Origin: Budorcas taxicolor
Taxonomy: Eukaryota; Chordata; Mammalia; Artiodactyla; Bovidae
DNA: 64,000 nucleotides
Reading direction: 5' to 3'
Assembly: GCF_023091745.1 (NCBI RefSeq)
Contig: NC_068910.1
Location: 174,275,170-174,339,169 of the forward strand
The translations under genes and the position numbers were made by a program. Of this stretch, positions 35,906 through 48,524 are shown one piece after another. Every line of letters begins with the position of its first letter. Positions within the stretch are counted from its first letter, which is position 1. The notes beneath the pieces are model-generated. The model was not told the DNA's origin. It ran no database searches and saw only the letters and a program-made list of their open reading frames with translations.

Positions 35906-38399
35906 AAGATAAAAATGGACTATGAGTCCATTCAAGATCTCAACACAGCCTTATCTAAAAATCCTGAAAAGGCTGTTCTGCTTTATTTCCACTGTTTACA
36001 TAAAGGTGAGCTCACAAGTGAGTAGAAAGCACTTTGGAAAGTAATTTTTTCCTCCAAGCTAGTACATTTCAGACCTTTTCTTTCAAGCACACCCTGGCCA
36101 ACCTTACCTTCAAACCCCATCCTATTAGCTGCAGTTTGTTTGCATATTTTAATTTACTTATTTATTTATGCCCTGCTTACTTCCAGCAATCAGTTCAGGA
36201 GGTTCACAATGAAAACATGGTTGCTATGAGACCAGAAATAATTAACCCAAGGCAAAATGCAGGAACAGAAAAGGGGAGCATTGGTGGGATAGGGGGCACA
36301 CATGTAGCAGAAAACCTTAATCTATTTTAGCTAAGGAAATTGCCAATCTCAGGCAAGGTCACATTTGCAAACTGCATTTTGCATTTTCCATTTCATTCTC
36401 CTCTGTACATAATGAGGTAATACTTATCCAAGTACTTCTGTCTAACTTGTATTTTGGGAGTTATATGTCAGCTACCATGAATAAAACATCCTGGCTTTTT
36501 TTGTTTGTTTATTTTAATAAGTAGGTGCAAAGAAAGATAGACATCTTGTTTTTAATTGTATAATGAGTAAATTATGTAATGTAATGAGTAAAGTATGGAA
36601 AGTTCAATTGTAGCTGATGTATAGTTCAGCTGAGTTAAATCATACCATATTGTGTTCCTTTTCTAATGACCACAAAGCACTTTTTCTTTTTTTCCTGGCA
36701 AAAAGTTCAAACACAATTTCTTTTTCTTTCTCCCTATTTCTTTCCTTCCTTTTTGGGCCCATAATAAGCAACTTTCTTCAAAATGGGTTCCATGATTAGG
36801 CCAGAAGATCTGTGGTTACTTTTTCTATCATTCTGTGATTATACCACGTTTGCTAAATAGATATTGTGTAGTTAAAGATGGGCTGCTTCCTTGAGTTCTG
36901 CAAAAATGTTTCAATGCTAAAATCCCCAATGCTCTTTCAAAAAGTTTGCTTAATTGAAGCAAAAGAAATAGTGGAACCATTGTTGGGGATAATCAATGAG
37001 AGGTAATTTACATGAGGGGACCATGGTGTGGTGGGAGAAGAAATTCTGGCTCTGTATAATTCATTCTGAGTCGCTTGAGCCCACACAAAAGATTTACCTT
37101 TAAAAGGCTAAGTTCCCAAGCCCCCAGTTTTTAACGAGTAAATCCGACCTCTAAATCCTTTATCAACCCACAAAACAACACTATGCTTGAAGCTCAAATT
37201 AGATAGATTTCTACAAGCTTTAAAATCTATAAGTATTTGGGGGTCAATGCAAAGAAAAGATGCTGAAAAATAAACTCTCAGCACAAACAAAGAGAGATTT
37301 GCGTTTTCAGACATAAGTGGCCACACCAAATGCTGCTTAGGGGAAAATACTCTTAAAGTAGAAACACTTACTGACAGGAGGCCATGTTCAGTTTTCTACC
37401 AGTTAAAAAAATCAATCATAGTAAAAACAGAATTTATTTGGTTGCATTATTGTCTCAAATAGCAAGGCATAAAAATAAGCTACATTTACATTCTATGATT
37501 TCTACTTTAAATCCTAAGTCAACTTCATTCAAACACCTCTTGGAGGAAGACATAGTAAGTTCCACATTTAAATATTAAATAAAAGCCACAATTGCTTTAT
37601 AAGTGCAAAAATTATACCTTGTGTTTTTTGCTTGTGTTTTTCTTTTAACAAGGGCATGGTTTACTTTAGCATTCTGTGCCAAGTGCATGGACTTGAACTG
37701 AGTCCAGCTGATCTCTAATTTTTGCCATGTTAGAAAATTTGAGGTTCATTCAAAACAAAGGATACATCTGTTTTCATCAGCTGTTTCTTGAATTTTATTA
37801 CTGGGACTTATTTTTTTTAATTGTTTTACCTAGACAGTATTGTTTTACTAGGCATGATTTATTACTCTATGTGTGCCCATGGAAACTGTGTCCCTAAAAT
37901 CATAGAAACTGAATCAAAAATAATAAGGAAAGGATAGGAACTTATTCCCTTCACATTGGATTAAATGATTATTTAGAATATATAAATCTGTTTAAATTAT
38001 AATAGAACTTTGTTTATCAATGGGAAGAAAAATGTGTTCAATTAACTCCACGTTTATATACAGAAACTTGAGGCATGACCAGAGGATAAAAGAAAGAATT
38101 GAGGACTGTGACGTTTTGGAATGCTATTTTAAAAATCAGCTCAAAACTGGAGGATTATCTGCCTAAGAGAGACATCAGCAGTGTTTTTATTTATTCTCTA
38201 CTTTGTTCCACAAAAAAGGATTTCAAGCAGCTTGCTTTCTTAATGTTCTATATTTAAAATGGTTGAATCTTAGCTTTTGAATATGATAAACTGACAGTAC
38301 TTGATGCCTACTTACTTTGCAAACATTTTACATGTATTTTTGTGCTAGTATTTTCAGGCTAGAAGAGTGTATCCTTGTCTGGGCAGCATTTTAAGAAAT

Positions 38400-38720
38400 A
38401 ATCTTATTTATTTATGTTTTGACTGTGCTGGGTCTTCATAGCTGTACAGGCTTTCCTCCAGTTGCTACGAGTGGGGGCTACTATATAGTTGGGGTGCTTG
38501 GGCTTCTCATCGCGGTGGCTTCTCGTTGCAGAGCATGGGCTCTAGGGTGCTTGAGCTTAAGAGGTTGTGCCTCCTGGAGCTCTAGAGCGCAGGCTCAGTA
38601 GTTGTGGTGCAGGGGCTTAGTGGCCCTGAGTATGTGGGATCTTCCTAGATCTGGGATGCAATCCATGTCTCCTGAATTGGCAGGTGGATTCTTTACCATT
38701 GAGCCACCAGGAAAGCCCTC
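38400..38720 (-). mobile_element. CHR-type tRNA SINE (long form)
   Basis: Antisense cetartiodactyl SINE: tgactgtgctgggtcttcat, ggcttctcatcgcggtggct, gagcgcaggctcagtagttg and the reversed tRNA head ending tgagccaccaggaaagccc. GC-rich compared with its surroundings. Confidence 0.88.
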
Positions 38721-39004
38721 ATGTAACATTTTTAAAAGGAGAAATAGTCTATCTTGGTAAAATGTTGAACAAATTTCACCTCTATATAAACTTTTTCCCA
38801 GGTTACCAAAACAGTGGCTTATATTTGCTTACTGAGCTGGTATTGAGGTTTTGGACACTTTTAGAACTTCCAAACCTTTATTAAGTCACAAAATAAGTTA
38901 TCTGGAAAAATTAAGGGGATATATGGCTTTTGAGACAGCTTGTTTTAGTTTTGGTGATAATTCAGATACATCTGCATTTACATTTAAGATTTTCAACACT
39001 GAAA

Positions 39005-39203
39005 CAATAATAGCTAACAATTATTTAGCACTTTTCTGTGCCAGGCATTGTTGTGAATGCTTTGTTTTTAACTCACTGAATCCTCACAACCTCTCTATGA
39101 TGTGGGTACATTAATCTGTTTCATAAACTGAGCCATGCAGAGTTAAGTGACTTGCTCAAGTCATGACTGGCTGGTGGTAGTGCCAGGATTCGAACACAGG
39201 AAA
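39005..39203 (+). repeat. MIR SINE
   Basis: gtgccaggcattgttgtgaatg, cctcacaacctctctatga, agttaagtgacttgctcaag and caggattcgaacacagg match the MIR consensus in order. Confidence 0.85.
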
Positions 39204-41183
39204 GAGCTTCTGATCCCCTCTATGACCACCACACCACCCCTGTGCCTGCTCTGTTGGGAGGGCTTTCCATAGACTGCCACCTTTTCTGTTCTCCCAGGGT
39301 GGGACTTCCTCTGGAAATACGTATCCCAAGAAATCTCTCCTGTGTGTCAACAGTTTGAACAGCCTGGCTCTTTGTTAGTCCTACTAGTGTCTTACCAGTT
39401 CTACTTTCCAAGCAGTAAAGGACACCTCTAGAAAGCCAAACACTTAACTGCTCCTTATTTCAAGGGGAAATTTTGAGGCAGTGGAACAGTTGGGGCTGCT
39501 GCTAGAAAGTCTCAGAAAGAGCTATAAATCTTCAGGTGGGTGTGATTCAGGGAGGCCCTGAGCAGGGGCTGGCGTGGAGAAGCTTCACACATTGCACAGA
39601 TAGAGCCGCTGACTCCAGCAGAAACAGGTCTGTAATGACCTGGACTCCATCATCTGGAATTTCTAAAAAGAGGGACTATAAACTCATCTGACAATAGATG
39701 CTATGGACATTTAAAATTTTAAATGTCTTTAAATTTTTACTTTGAACGTTAATATCCCAAACTTTGAACAGACCACAGAATAGGAGAGCTTAAAAGCCTT
39801 CTAGTAAAATAGGACCAGGATTCATGTACCCCCAGTAAGTAAAATTTTTATGTTCCAAAGTAGACTGCCACTGATTAAAAATGACTTTTAAAACCTGATA
39901 TTGGTTTCTCTGCAAAGGAGGTATTCAGAGAGGAAGAAGGAAGCACAAGAGAGGGGCACATTGGTATCTTCAATGGTATTGCCAATGTTCTGTTTCATTA
40001 CTTAAATGTGTTTATATCTGTTCTTTCATATATAGCATGTATTCCATAATGTCAAAAAGCTATTAATATTAAACATTTACTATGTGCTAATAGTATGCCT
40101 AGCACACTAGGCCTCTACGGAATGGCTTATTTTTAAATTCATTGATATTTCCAGTATTATCACATTAAAATTAAAAGTTTTACTTAAAATTTTTACTTAC
40201 ATTTACTTACTGAAAATTTTACTTACACACATTAAAAATACTACTTATAATAATGATTGATTGCTGCCATAAAAAAAAAAAATCATTTGCTCTATGCCAG
40301 GTCCTTCTTAGGTATTATTTCATTATTCCTCCTACCAAAGTCTTGAAGAATTTGTGTCAGCTAAGATGAGTTTGATAATACATATCAAACTAAAGCCAGT
40401 TTCAATAATAAGAATATTTATTATCTCATTTAAGAAGTCCGCAAGACTTGATGGGTCCAGGATTCCTCCAAAAGTTCCACAAGGTCATCAGGAACCCTTG
40501 ATGATAAGGCTGTTTCTCTCCATCTCCTTGGAATAGTAACATAACCCTGTAATCATGTCCCCTTTTGCTTGCAAGATGGCTGCCACAGATCTGGGCAGCA
40601 TATGTTGTAGACCCAGCAAAATCTGGTTAAAGAAAAGGCATGTGTCCCTCCACGTGTCTATTCTTATTTGGGAAGAAAACCTTTTCCATCAATCTGCATC
40701 CCAGAAAATTTCACCTCAAGTCCAAATGCCCAGGATAAAGTCATATACACGCCCCCTAGTTACAAAGGAGGAGGATGTATTTAGGGCCACGTTTTTCTCA
40801 TCTTTGTTCTCTTTGTTGGTGATTTCATGTCTGAAATGTCCCAAGTTTGGTGCTGAAGTGCTCTCTGGTGTTCCCAAATATGAGATGGCTGTGAGGCACC
40901 TCATGGATAAAATTACGTAGGTTGCATTTATCCATGAATTACAGCACTCTTGGCTGGGCTCAATTTTAATGAATTAATGATCTGTATCACTTAAGACATC
41001 TTTAAATAGAAACACACATAAAACAAGGTTATGTATTGATCAGTTGATGAAAATATGTGGCTGGAGGCTTTTGAGAAGCTACTCCTGTATTTCCTTTAGA
41101 AACAGTGCTTCCATGCTTGCTAATCCAGTGTCTGACGTGACTTTGTAGAACACAGCTATTATGAATAGTAATAGTTGACTCTG

Positions 41184-41234
41184 TGCACAAACACACACAT
41201 TCACACAACACACACACATATATATACACACACC
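41184..41234. repeat. CA-rich simple repeat
   Basis: Interrupted (CA)n/(TA)n tract. Confidence 0.85.
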
Positions 41235-41944
41235 CAGACAGTGATATAGCATCACATTCACCAGCAGCAAAAGGCTGTCTAGCAGAGTTCTCCGAACTGA
41301 AATAATTTCACACCTTCTCACTCCAGAATGGGGTACCCAGATGTCCCAATTTGCCCTTGATAGAAGAGTTCCCCAGGATGAGGGACCTTCGGCGTTGAAA
41401 CAAGGAAAATCCCAGGAAACAAGGAAAATCAGAAAGAGTTGACTACCCTGCTCCAGAGTTTCTTGAAGCCAGAGAATTGAGGTGGAGGGGGAGTGTCCAT
41501 CCTAACCCTTCAACTCCTGCTCTGAAGCTAGCAGCTGCACCATCTTTAGGAAGGAGACTCATGGAATGAATGCACACCCAAGCAGCTGAACACTGCTGTC
41601 CCCACTCAGGCTTCTGAGGGTTCCCAAGCAAAAGCTGGATCTTCCCTGGCAAAGCTTCACTGAGAAAGCATTAACAGTAAGCTCATTTGATTTACATTCC
41701 TAATGCACCTTGCAAGTGTCTCTTTGGTATGTGGAAACGTCTAAGAGATGAATTATGAAGAAATACAATATATGGCACAATAAAAAAAAGCAATAACAGA
41801 TGCCCAGGAATTAAAATATTTTCATTCAGGCAGCAAAATATATTATTTTCTTTAACTCGCTTGTAAATTGATAAAGGATAGAGAGAAAAATGTGGATCTC
41901 AGGACCAAATCCATATGTCCTATATCAGCAAATTCTCAAATTTC

Positions 41945-42155
41945 CACAGATTTGGGACTATATTGACTAGGGATTCTCAACCCTGGTATTAAATTAGAAT
42001 TGTCTGGGAGGTTTTAAAACTTCCTATGCCTGGACACCACCCATTACAATGAAATTAAATAGAAACGGAGTGGGGGAGAGGAATTATTGGGCATTTAAAT
42101 TGTTCAAACAGCTTCCCAGGTGATTCTAATAACATACAGCCAGGGTTGAGACCCT
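41945..42155 (+). repeat. Ancient hAT-type DNA transposon fragment (MER5-like)
   Basis: gattctcaaccctggtatta at one end and ccagggttgagaccctct at the other form the imperfect terminal inverted repeat of a nonautonomous hAT element. Confidence 0.6.
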
Positions 42156-42309
42156 CTCACAGGGAGGGTGATGTTGAGAAAGGGTCTTGGAAAGTTTCAG
42201 CAGAGAATGCTATAATCAGTTGGTGATGCCTGCTGTGGGTGGGAGAGTGAGAAAGGTGGTAGCTCACAAGGCTCCACTAAGCCATCTTTTTCAGCCTAGC
42301 CAAAGTGGG

Positions 42310-42490
42310 AATATTCAAGCTCTGAAGTCAGGCAGATCTTGTGTAATCTGGATCAGATGATTGGCACTCTTACCAGTATCTTCATCCTGTTACCATTTTG
42401 CAACGTTGTCATGAGGGTTAGGTGAGGAAGCAGATGCCAAGTACCTGGCAAATAGTGGATGCTTAATAGAGGGGAGCTATCATCATCATA
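42310..42490 (+). repeat. MIR SINE
   Basis: ctctgaagtcaggcagatc, cattttgcaacgttgtcatgagg and tggcaaatagtggatgct follow the MIR consensus. Confidence 0.55.
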
Positions 42491-42538
42491 ACCAGGCTCC
42501 CATGTTTTCAATTTTGGCCACATTCTGATTTACATTCT

Positions 42539-42755
42539 GTTCCCTGGTGGCTCAAATGGTAAAGCGTCTGTCTACAATGCGGGAGACCTGGGTTTGATCC
42601 CTGGGTCAGGAAGATCCCCTGGGGAAGGAAATGGCAATCCACTCCAGTCCTATTGCCTGGAAAATCCCATGGACAGAGGAGCCTGGTAGGCTACAGCGGC
42701 TACAGTCCATGGGGTCACAAAGAGTCGGACACGACTGAGTGACTTCACTTTCACT
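42539..42755 (+). mobile_element. Bov-tA SINE
   Basis: Sense copy. A short internal duplication (ggctacagcggctacag) is visible in the body. Confidence 0.9.
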
Positions 42756-42765
42756 CCTAACAAAA

Positions 42766-42978
42766 GGGCTTCCCAGGTGGCTCAGTGTAAAGAATCTGCC
42801 TGCCAGTCCAGGAGATGCAAGGTCGAACCGTGGGTCCAGAAGATCCCCTGGAGGAGGAAATGGCAACCCACTCCAGTATTCTTGCCTGGAGAATCTCATG
42901 GATGGAGGAGCCTGGAGGGCTACAGTCCACAGGGTTGTTAAGAGTCAGACACGACTGAGTGAGCACATATGCACGCAG
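42766..42978 (+). mobile_element. Bov-tA SINE with target-site duplication
   Basis: Second sense copy, 10 bp after the first. Flanked by cctaacaaaa (42756-42765) and cctaacaaag (42979-42988). Confidence 0.92.
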
Positions 42979-43100
42979 CCTAACAAAGAGTAACAGAAGA
43001 GTGTTTATGAGATAGCAGCAACAGTGTTTTACAGACAAAATGAATAACACAAGAAATGAATGGTATGGCCGAAGCAATTTTGCAAGCATATAATCTAGTT

Positions 43101-43255
43101 CAGGGGTCAGCAAATCACTGCCTGTGAGCCAGATCCAGCCACACCTATTCATTTACTTATTGTCTATAGCTGTTTTCCCATAACGGATACCACATGGCCC
43201 ATAAAGCCAAAAATATTTGCTCTCTGGTTCTTTACAGAAAGTTTGCTGACCCTTG
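43101..43255 (+). mobile_element. Nonautonomous hAT-type transposon with terminal inverted repeats
   Basis: Starts caggggtcagcaaa and ends tttgctgacccttg, 14 bp inverted repeats with one mismatch. The flanks atctagtt and attctagtt suggest an 8 bp hAT duplication with one indel. Confidence 0.75.
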
Positions 43256-43264
43256 ATTCTAGTT

Positions 43265-43828
43265 CATCAATTCTCAGTCCAGTCCAAGGACCTCTGAAAC
43301 CCCTTCAGGGGATCTGAGAGGTCAAAGCTATTTTCACACTAATACTCACATATCATTGACCTTTTCACTGGGTTGACATTTGTACTGAAAGGACAAAAGC
43401 AACGTTGGGTAAAGCTGCCAGTGCCTTAGCACAAATCAAGACCAAGTGTACTCTTCATTGTTTTCTTTACCACTACATGTTTGTAGGGAATAAACCAAAA
43501 AACAAAAAGCCAGTTTCACTTAACTCAGGTTGGCACTATTGGTATTTTGAGCCAGATAACTGTTGGTTTCGAGGGGGCTGTCCTGTGCACTGTGGGTTGT
43601 TCAGCAGCATCTCCAGCCTTTGCCCAGTAGACGGTACCAACTCATCCCCTCCCATCCCCTACTGTAACAGTCAAAAACCTCTCCAGACATTTTTTGAAAT
43701 TTCTTTTATTTAACCAAATAGATGGTAAATATCAATAGATACAACTCAGATAAACAAAAAATCTTTGGTGTCTTCTGTAATTTTTTAAACAGTAAAAAGT
43801 TCCCAAGACCAAAAAGTTTAAGACTTGC
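43265..43828 (+). mobile_element. Ancient Charlie-like hAT transposon split by MER20
   Basis: The left arm (about 43265-43505; gaggtcaaagctattttcac) and the right arm (about 43715-43828; ggtaaatatcaatagatac to aaaaagtttaagacttgctg) match the ends of one mammalian hAT element. The MER20 copy sits between. Confidence 0.55.
43512..43700 (-). mobile_element. MER20 DNA transposon
   Basis: ggcactattggtattttgag, ggggctgtcctgtgcactgt, cagcagcatctcc and tctccagacatttttt follow the MER20 consensus in reverse. Confidence 0.75.
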
Positions 43829-44019
43829 TGTTCCATTCTGTATTTATAGGGTATTTATGATATTTATACTGCTAAATCAATACAAAGTGAAAAGGATCAT
43901 ATGTATAAGATATAGGAAAAAGAAGGGAGTTTGGGGTTTGGGATGGGAGGGGTGGAGGCATAGCCAGTGAAAACACAGCTTTAGAGATCCGGGGGGCAGT
44001 GTGATCTGGACTGACTAGT

Positions 44020-44190
44020 CCTCCATCTGTGCCTCAGTTTCCCTCTTATACAATGGAAGCGATTGCAGTACTTACTTCACAGTGTTGTTGGGAGGATTAC
44101 GTGAATAAATACCTAAAAAGCATATAGAATAGGTTTGGTGCTTAGATTAAGTGCTCTCTGTGGGTCAGCTATTATTGTTTTAATATTAAA
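44020..44190 (+). repeat. MIR SINE
   Basis: gcctcagtttccctcttatac, acagtgttgttgggaggatta and agtgctctctgtgggtcagc follow MIR. Confidence 0.7.
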
Positions 44191-45455
44191 TCATCAGTTT
44201 ATGTCAGAAGGGATGAGGTCAGGCCTGCCATTAAAGCACACAGGTGCTGTTGACCCTGTCCCCATGACAGGATGACTGAAAGTAGAAAAATGCAGTCACT
44301 GGCCCCCAGAGACAAAATATCGTGGTGCCAAGAAAGAAATCAGAATCCCCTAGCCCACTTCTTACCCTAACCTCACACTTTCTAATCCAAAGTCACATCT
44401 GTTACCCCTGTGAGGTACGTGGACATGCTCCAAGGTTTCAGAACAAACGACGGGAGGTTGGCTTGGTTTCATGTGTGAGTTCCAGAGCAGTTATAACTTT
44501 TCTTCTTTTCGCGCTGTGATTAATTTTCCCTTCAGCTCAGTTTGGCTGCCAGAAAGTCATCCAGCATTGTGTTGATTTCGGCCATCCTCACCTTTAGGAA
44601 GACATGTGCTTTCAAAAAAGGTCTCTTAATGAAACCATAAGGACACCTCTTAGATAAGCAAGTGAAATGTTTGTAGACTGACTTTTAAAAAGTTGCTGAA
44701 GAAGAACCTGAAGCTGAAGCAGAGGATGTTGCCTGAAATTTGAAACTGCACTCTGTTGTAAACTGTCCTATCTCCTGTGTCCCAGTTCTTATCTCTCCTG
44801 ACCTCCCTGGGGTCAATCAAGATATGTTTTACTGTAATTGTTTTCTGTGGCTATTGAGAATGTTGCGTTTAGATCCTAAAACCTGTTGAATTCACACGTC
44901 ATATTCTCTGTGAAATCTGACCTGACTCTACTGTTTGACATTAACTCCCCTCCCTCGGTCTCCCTGTTCTGTTCTTTTTTCCTTTGAGGCACATTTCTGC
45001 ATCCAACACACACTGTATTTTACACATATATTTTGTTTATTATCTGCCTCATTATTATGGCAAAGTTTTTACCATTTTTTCTTCAGTGCTGTATTCCTAG
45101 TTTCTAAAACAGTGTCTGGTACATGGTATGGACCCCGACATCCAGCTTTTGCCTTTTAATGAGGAAGGGAAAACATCCCTGTGATGAATCGCACACCGTG
45201 AATTCACATACAGAACCCTTGCATGAATGAAAGCATCTATATTGAAAAAAATATTAGACTCAAAAAGAGTACTTAAGTTTCCCTTCTGTTCCCTAGCAAT
45301 TTCATGAGCCAAAGCATAAAATAGGCTATCAGGAACTTGTCCCAATGGTGTTTATGTTTCATTCATCTAATATTGTTATCCTTCAGTGAATATCTCTTCA
45401 GTTAGCTATCCAGCTCACAGAAGTGTGTCTCAGTCCCACAGAGCACTGTGCCCTA

Positions 45456-45808
45456 GGGTTTCCCTGGTGGCTCAAACAGTAAAGAATCTCCCTGCAGGAC
45501 TTCCTGGTGGTCCAGTGAATAAGGCTGTGCACTCCCAATGCAGGGGGCCTGGGTTTGATCCCTGATCAGGGTACTAGATCACACATGCTGCAACTAAGAC
45601 CCAGAGCAGCAAAATAAAAAAAAAAAAAAAAAAAAAAAAAAGAATCTGCCTTCAGTGCAGGAGAACTGGGTTCAATCCCTGGGTTGGGAAGATCCCCTGG
45701 AGAAGGGAATAGCAACCCACTCCAGTATTCTTGCGTGTGAACTCCATAGACAGAGCAGCCTGGTGAGCCACAGTCTGTGGGATTGCAAAGACATGACTGA
45801 TCAACTAA
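45456..45808 (+). mobile_element. Bov-tA SINE split by a CHR-2 insertion
   Basis: Head 45456-45495 and remainder about 45642-45808 are one sense Bov-tA, interrupted by the CHR-2 copy. Confidence 0.85.
45496..45641 (+). mobile_element. CHR-2 SINE with long poly(A)
   Basis: Starts aggacttcctggtggtccag and ends in about 30 A residues (45611-45641). Duplicated target aaagaatctccctgc (45481-45495) / aaagaatctgccttc (45639-45653), two mismatches. Confidence 0.88.
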
Positions 45809-46021
45809 CAGAGGTTTTATTAAGGAGTTGATTGGCAAGTACCTCCTTCCCCAAGAGATGTATTCCAATGCAATTATACATGGAATCTTTGAAAACCAAG
45901 TTAAGTACTAAAAATTAGGGATATTCACTACTGAAATCTGTTCTGTTCTAAGCATTTCTTGTAAAGCACAGAATGCCTTTGCAAACACATACTTTATTTG
46001 TAAAGTCATATCTTGGTATTG

Positions 46022-46238
46022 AGAGCTTCCCTGGTGGCTCAGACGTAAAGAATCTGCCTGCAATGCAGGAGACCTGGGTTCAATCCCTGGATCAGGAAGA
46101 TCCCCTGGAGAAAGGAATGTTTATCCACTCCAGTGTTCTTGACTGGAGAATTCCACGGACAGAGGAGCCTGGTTGGCTACAGTCCATGGGGTCGCAAAGA
46201 GTCAAACACGACTGAGTGACTAACACACACACACACAC
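46022..46238 (+). mobile_element. Bov-tA SINE with (CA)n tail
   Basis: Sense copy ending gactgagtgactaacac and continuing into a short (CA)n tract. Confidence 0.92.
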
Positions 46239-46467
46239 ATACATGTCTTGGAATACAAGGTTTACTTAAATCAGTGAACTGAGACATACACAGAGTGTAG
46301 ATGCTACAGGCTCAGTTCTGTGCCAGGTTGATTGATGTATGAGAAGTGGCACCTTTAGGAGAATTGAGTGGTACATTTAACCATTAGGAAATTATACATG
46401 GAAGGGCGGATTGCGGGTCCCTTAAAGGCAGAGACTGCTTTTCATTCACCTTTGCCACCTAGTGTCT

Positions 46468-46683
46468 GTGCATGCTCAGTCGCTTCAGTCGTGTCTGGCT
46501 CTTTGTGATCCCAGGGACTGTAGCTGGCCAGGCTCCTCTGTCCATGGGATTCTCCAGGCAAGAATTCTGGAGTGGGTTGCCATGCCCTCCTCCAGGCAAT
46601 CTTCCTGACCCAGGAATTGAACCCGCGTCTCTTAGGTCTCCTGCATTGGCAGGCGGGTTCTTTACCACTCGAGTGACCTAGGG
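46468..46683 (-). mobile_element. Bov-tA SINE
   Basis: Antisense full-length copy; its end forms the target of the next Bov-A2. Confidence 0.9.
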
Positions 46684-46688
46684 TAATG

Positions 46689-46859
46689 CTGCTGCTGCTG
46701 CTGCTAAGTCACTTCAGTCATGTCCGACTCTGTGTGACCCCATAAGACAGCAGCCCACCAGGCTCCCCTGTCCCTGGGATTCTCCAGGCAAGAATACTGG
46801 AGTGAGCTGCCATTTCCTTCTCCAGTGCATGCATGCATGCAAAGTTGCTTCAGTCATGT
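46689..46859 (-). mobile_element. Bov-A2 SINE, 5'-truncated, with perfect target-site duplication
   Basis: (GCT)n followed by one monomer and a partial second one. Identical 12 bp cctagggtaatg at 46677-46688 and 46860-46871. Confidence 0.93.
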
Positions 46860-47019
46860 CCTAGGGTAATGGTAAGAATTAAACCTGTGCCTGTTAACAG
46901 AGCACAAGGCTTGGACAGACTCAAGTCTAGCACAGGCATATTATAGACTTACAGTACTGATCTGGTGATGCAAAAAAAATCATGAGTAAACAAAAATATC
47001 AAATGAAACCAAGTATTAA

Positions 47020-47216
47020 AGTGAAAGTGAAAGTCACTCAGTCGTGTCCGACTCTTTGCAACCTCATGTACTATACAGTCCATGGAATTCTCTAGGCCAG
47101 ATTACTGGAGTGGGTAGCCTTTCCCTTCTCCAGAGGATCTCCCCAACCCAGGGATTGAACCCAGGTTTCCCACATTGCAGGCAAATTCTTTACCAACTGA
47201 GCTATCAGGGAAGCCC
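47020..47216 (-). mobile_element. Bov-tA SINE
   Basis: Antisense full-length copy ending aactgagctatcagggaagccc. Confidence 0.9.
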
Positions 47217-47524
47217 ATCAAGATTTTTAAAAAAGAATTTGTAATACAATGATTGAAAATTGAAAAAAAAAAAAAAAGAAAATTGAGACAGGAGGGGTCA
47301 CTGCGTATGGCTTCATGAAGGAGACAGGAGTCATGTCTTGAAAGAAATGAAGGCTCAAAATGCTGTAACAAAGGAGACAGGGAAATTCCTAGCTGGAAGA
47401 GTTAATTTAGACCTGTACACCTACCACTTAAAAGGATTTTGAGCATCAGTCTCTGACATATATTTGTTTATAATTATACATATATTCTATTAAACTACCA
47501 TTATAAAAATATTTTTAAATACAT

Positions 47525-47685
47525 AAGAGATGGGATGGGGAGGGAGATGGGAGGGAGGTTCGAGAGGGAGGGGACATATTTATACCTATGGCTGATTCAT
47601 GTTGCTGTTTGACAGAAAACAGCAAAATTCTATAAAGCAATTATCCTTCAATTAAAGAATAACTTAATTTTTTTAAGTAAAAGAA
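47525..47685 (+). mobile_element. L1 3' UTR fragment
   Basis: G-rich ggatggggagggagatggga and the following gctgattcatgttgctg, ending with an A/T-rich tail, match ruminant L1 3' ends. Confidence 0.75.
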
Positions 47686-48524
47686 TAAGATTTTAAAAGA
47701 GCAGTTAAAGATGAAATAAGCGTATTTTAAATTATTAATGGTATGTCATTATTTATGTTGGGCACAAATCTACATTTCAAATAACCTTCTAGATAATTTT
47801 GAATTTTTATGGCTCTCTTCCAGTCATGTTGGATTAAAACTTGTCAGCCCATAATATGCCTGATGAGTTCTCCTAGGCATAGGAGGCCTGTCAGCTAAGC
47901 CATTTTCTTATTCATTCATACTTAAGTTATTCATATTGTCTTTCATCATCAGTTTCTTTGAAGGAATCTATTTAAGTCAATTGTGAGAGTTAACTTGATT
48001 AAAGTTAACTAATAGAATCTATTCGTTCAACCAGGCACATAAGTCTGTAACATGCTGCCAGAAGCTTAAAGTGAATAGATGAGTGAAGATATCCTGTGGA
48101 GAAGAGGTAAACCAGTATGGTGCCTGCCGTCATCCGACAGGTGGATGGCTGGAGGGTGCCACTAATCAGGCCTCCTGTGTCCGTGTGGGGTTAGTGAGTC
48201 ACTGGCATGGAACCTTGGCCCCAGGAAGAACTATAGTCTGGAAGGGTGGATATGTGAGGTCGGATCATTAGCAGTGGTTGAGAGATTTGGACATGGCAAG
48301 ATAGGCTCATAAGGCTACATATTCTTAAGAAGGGAGTAATAGGAAAATTTTAAAAAATTGTCCTGGGAATCAGGAAAAAAATTGAAACCTCAAAGAAGCC
48401 AATTCAGAGGCATCATGAATGAAACATTGTTAACTTCAGCTAGCTCTGTGAGTATAGTCCCCATAGAGCTGTCATCTGCAGGACATGAGACTCTGACTTT
48501 CTTTTAAAATACAGGCCTTAGTTC

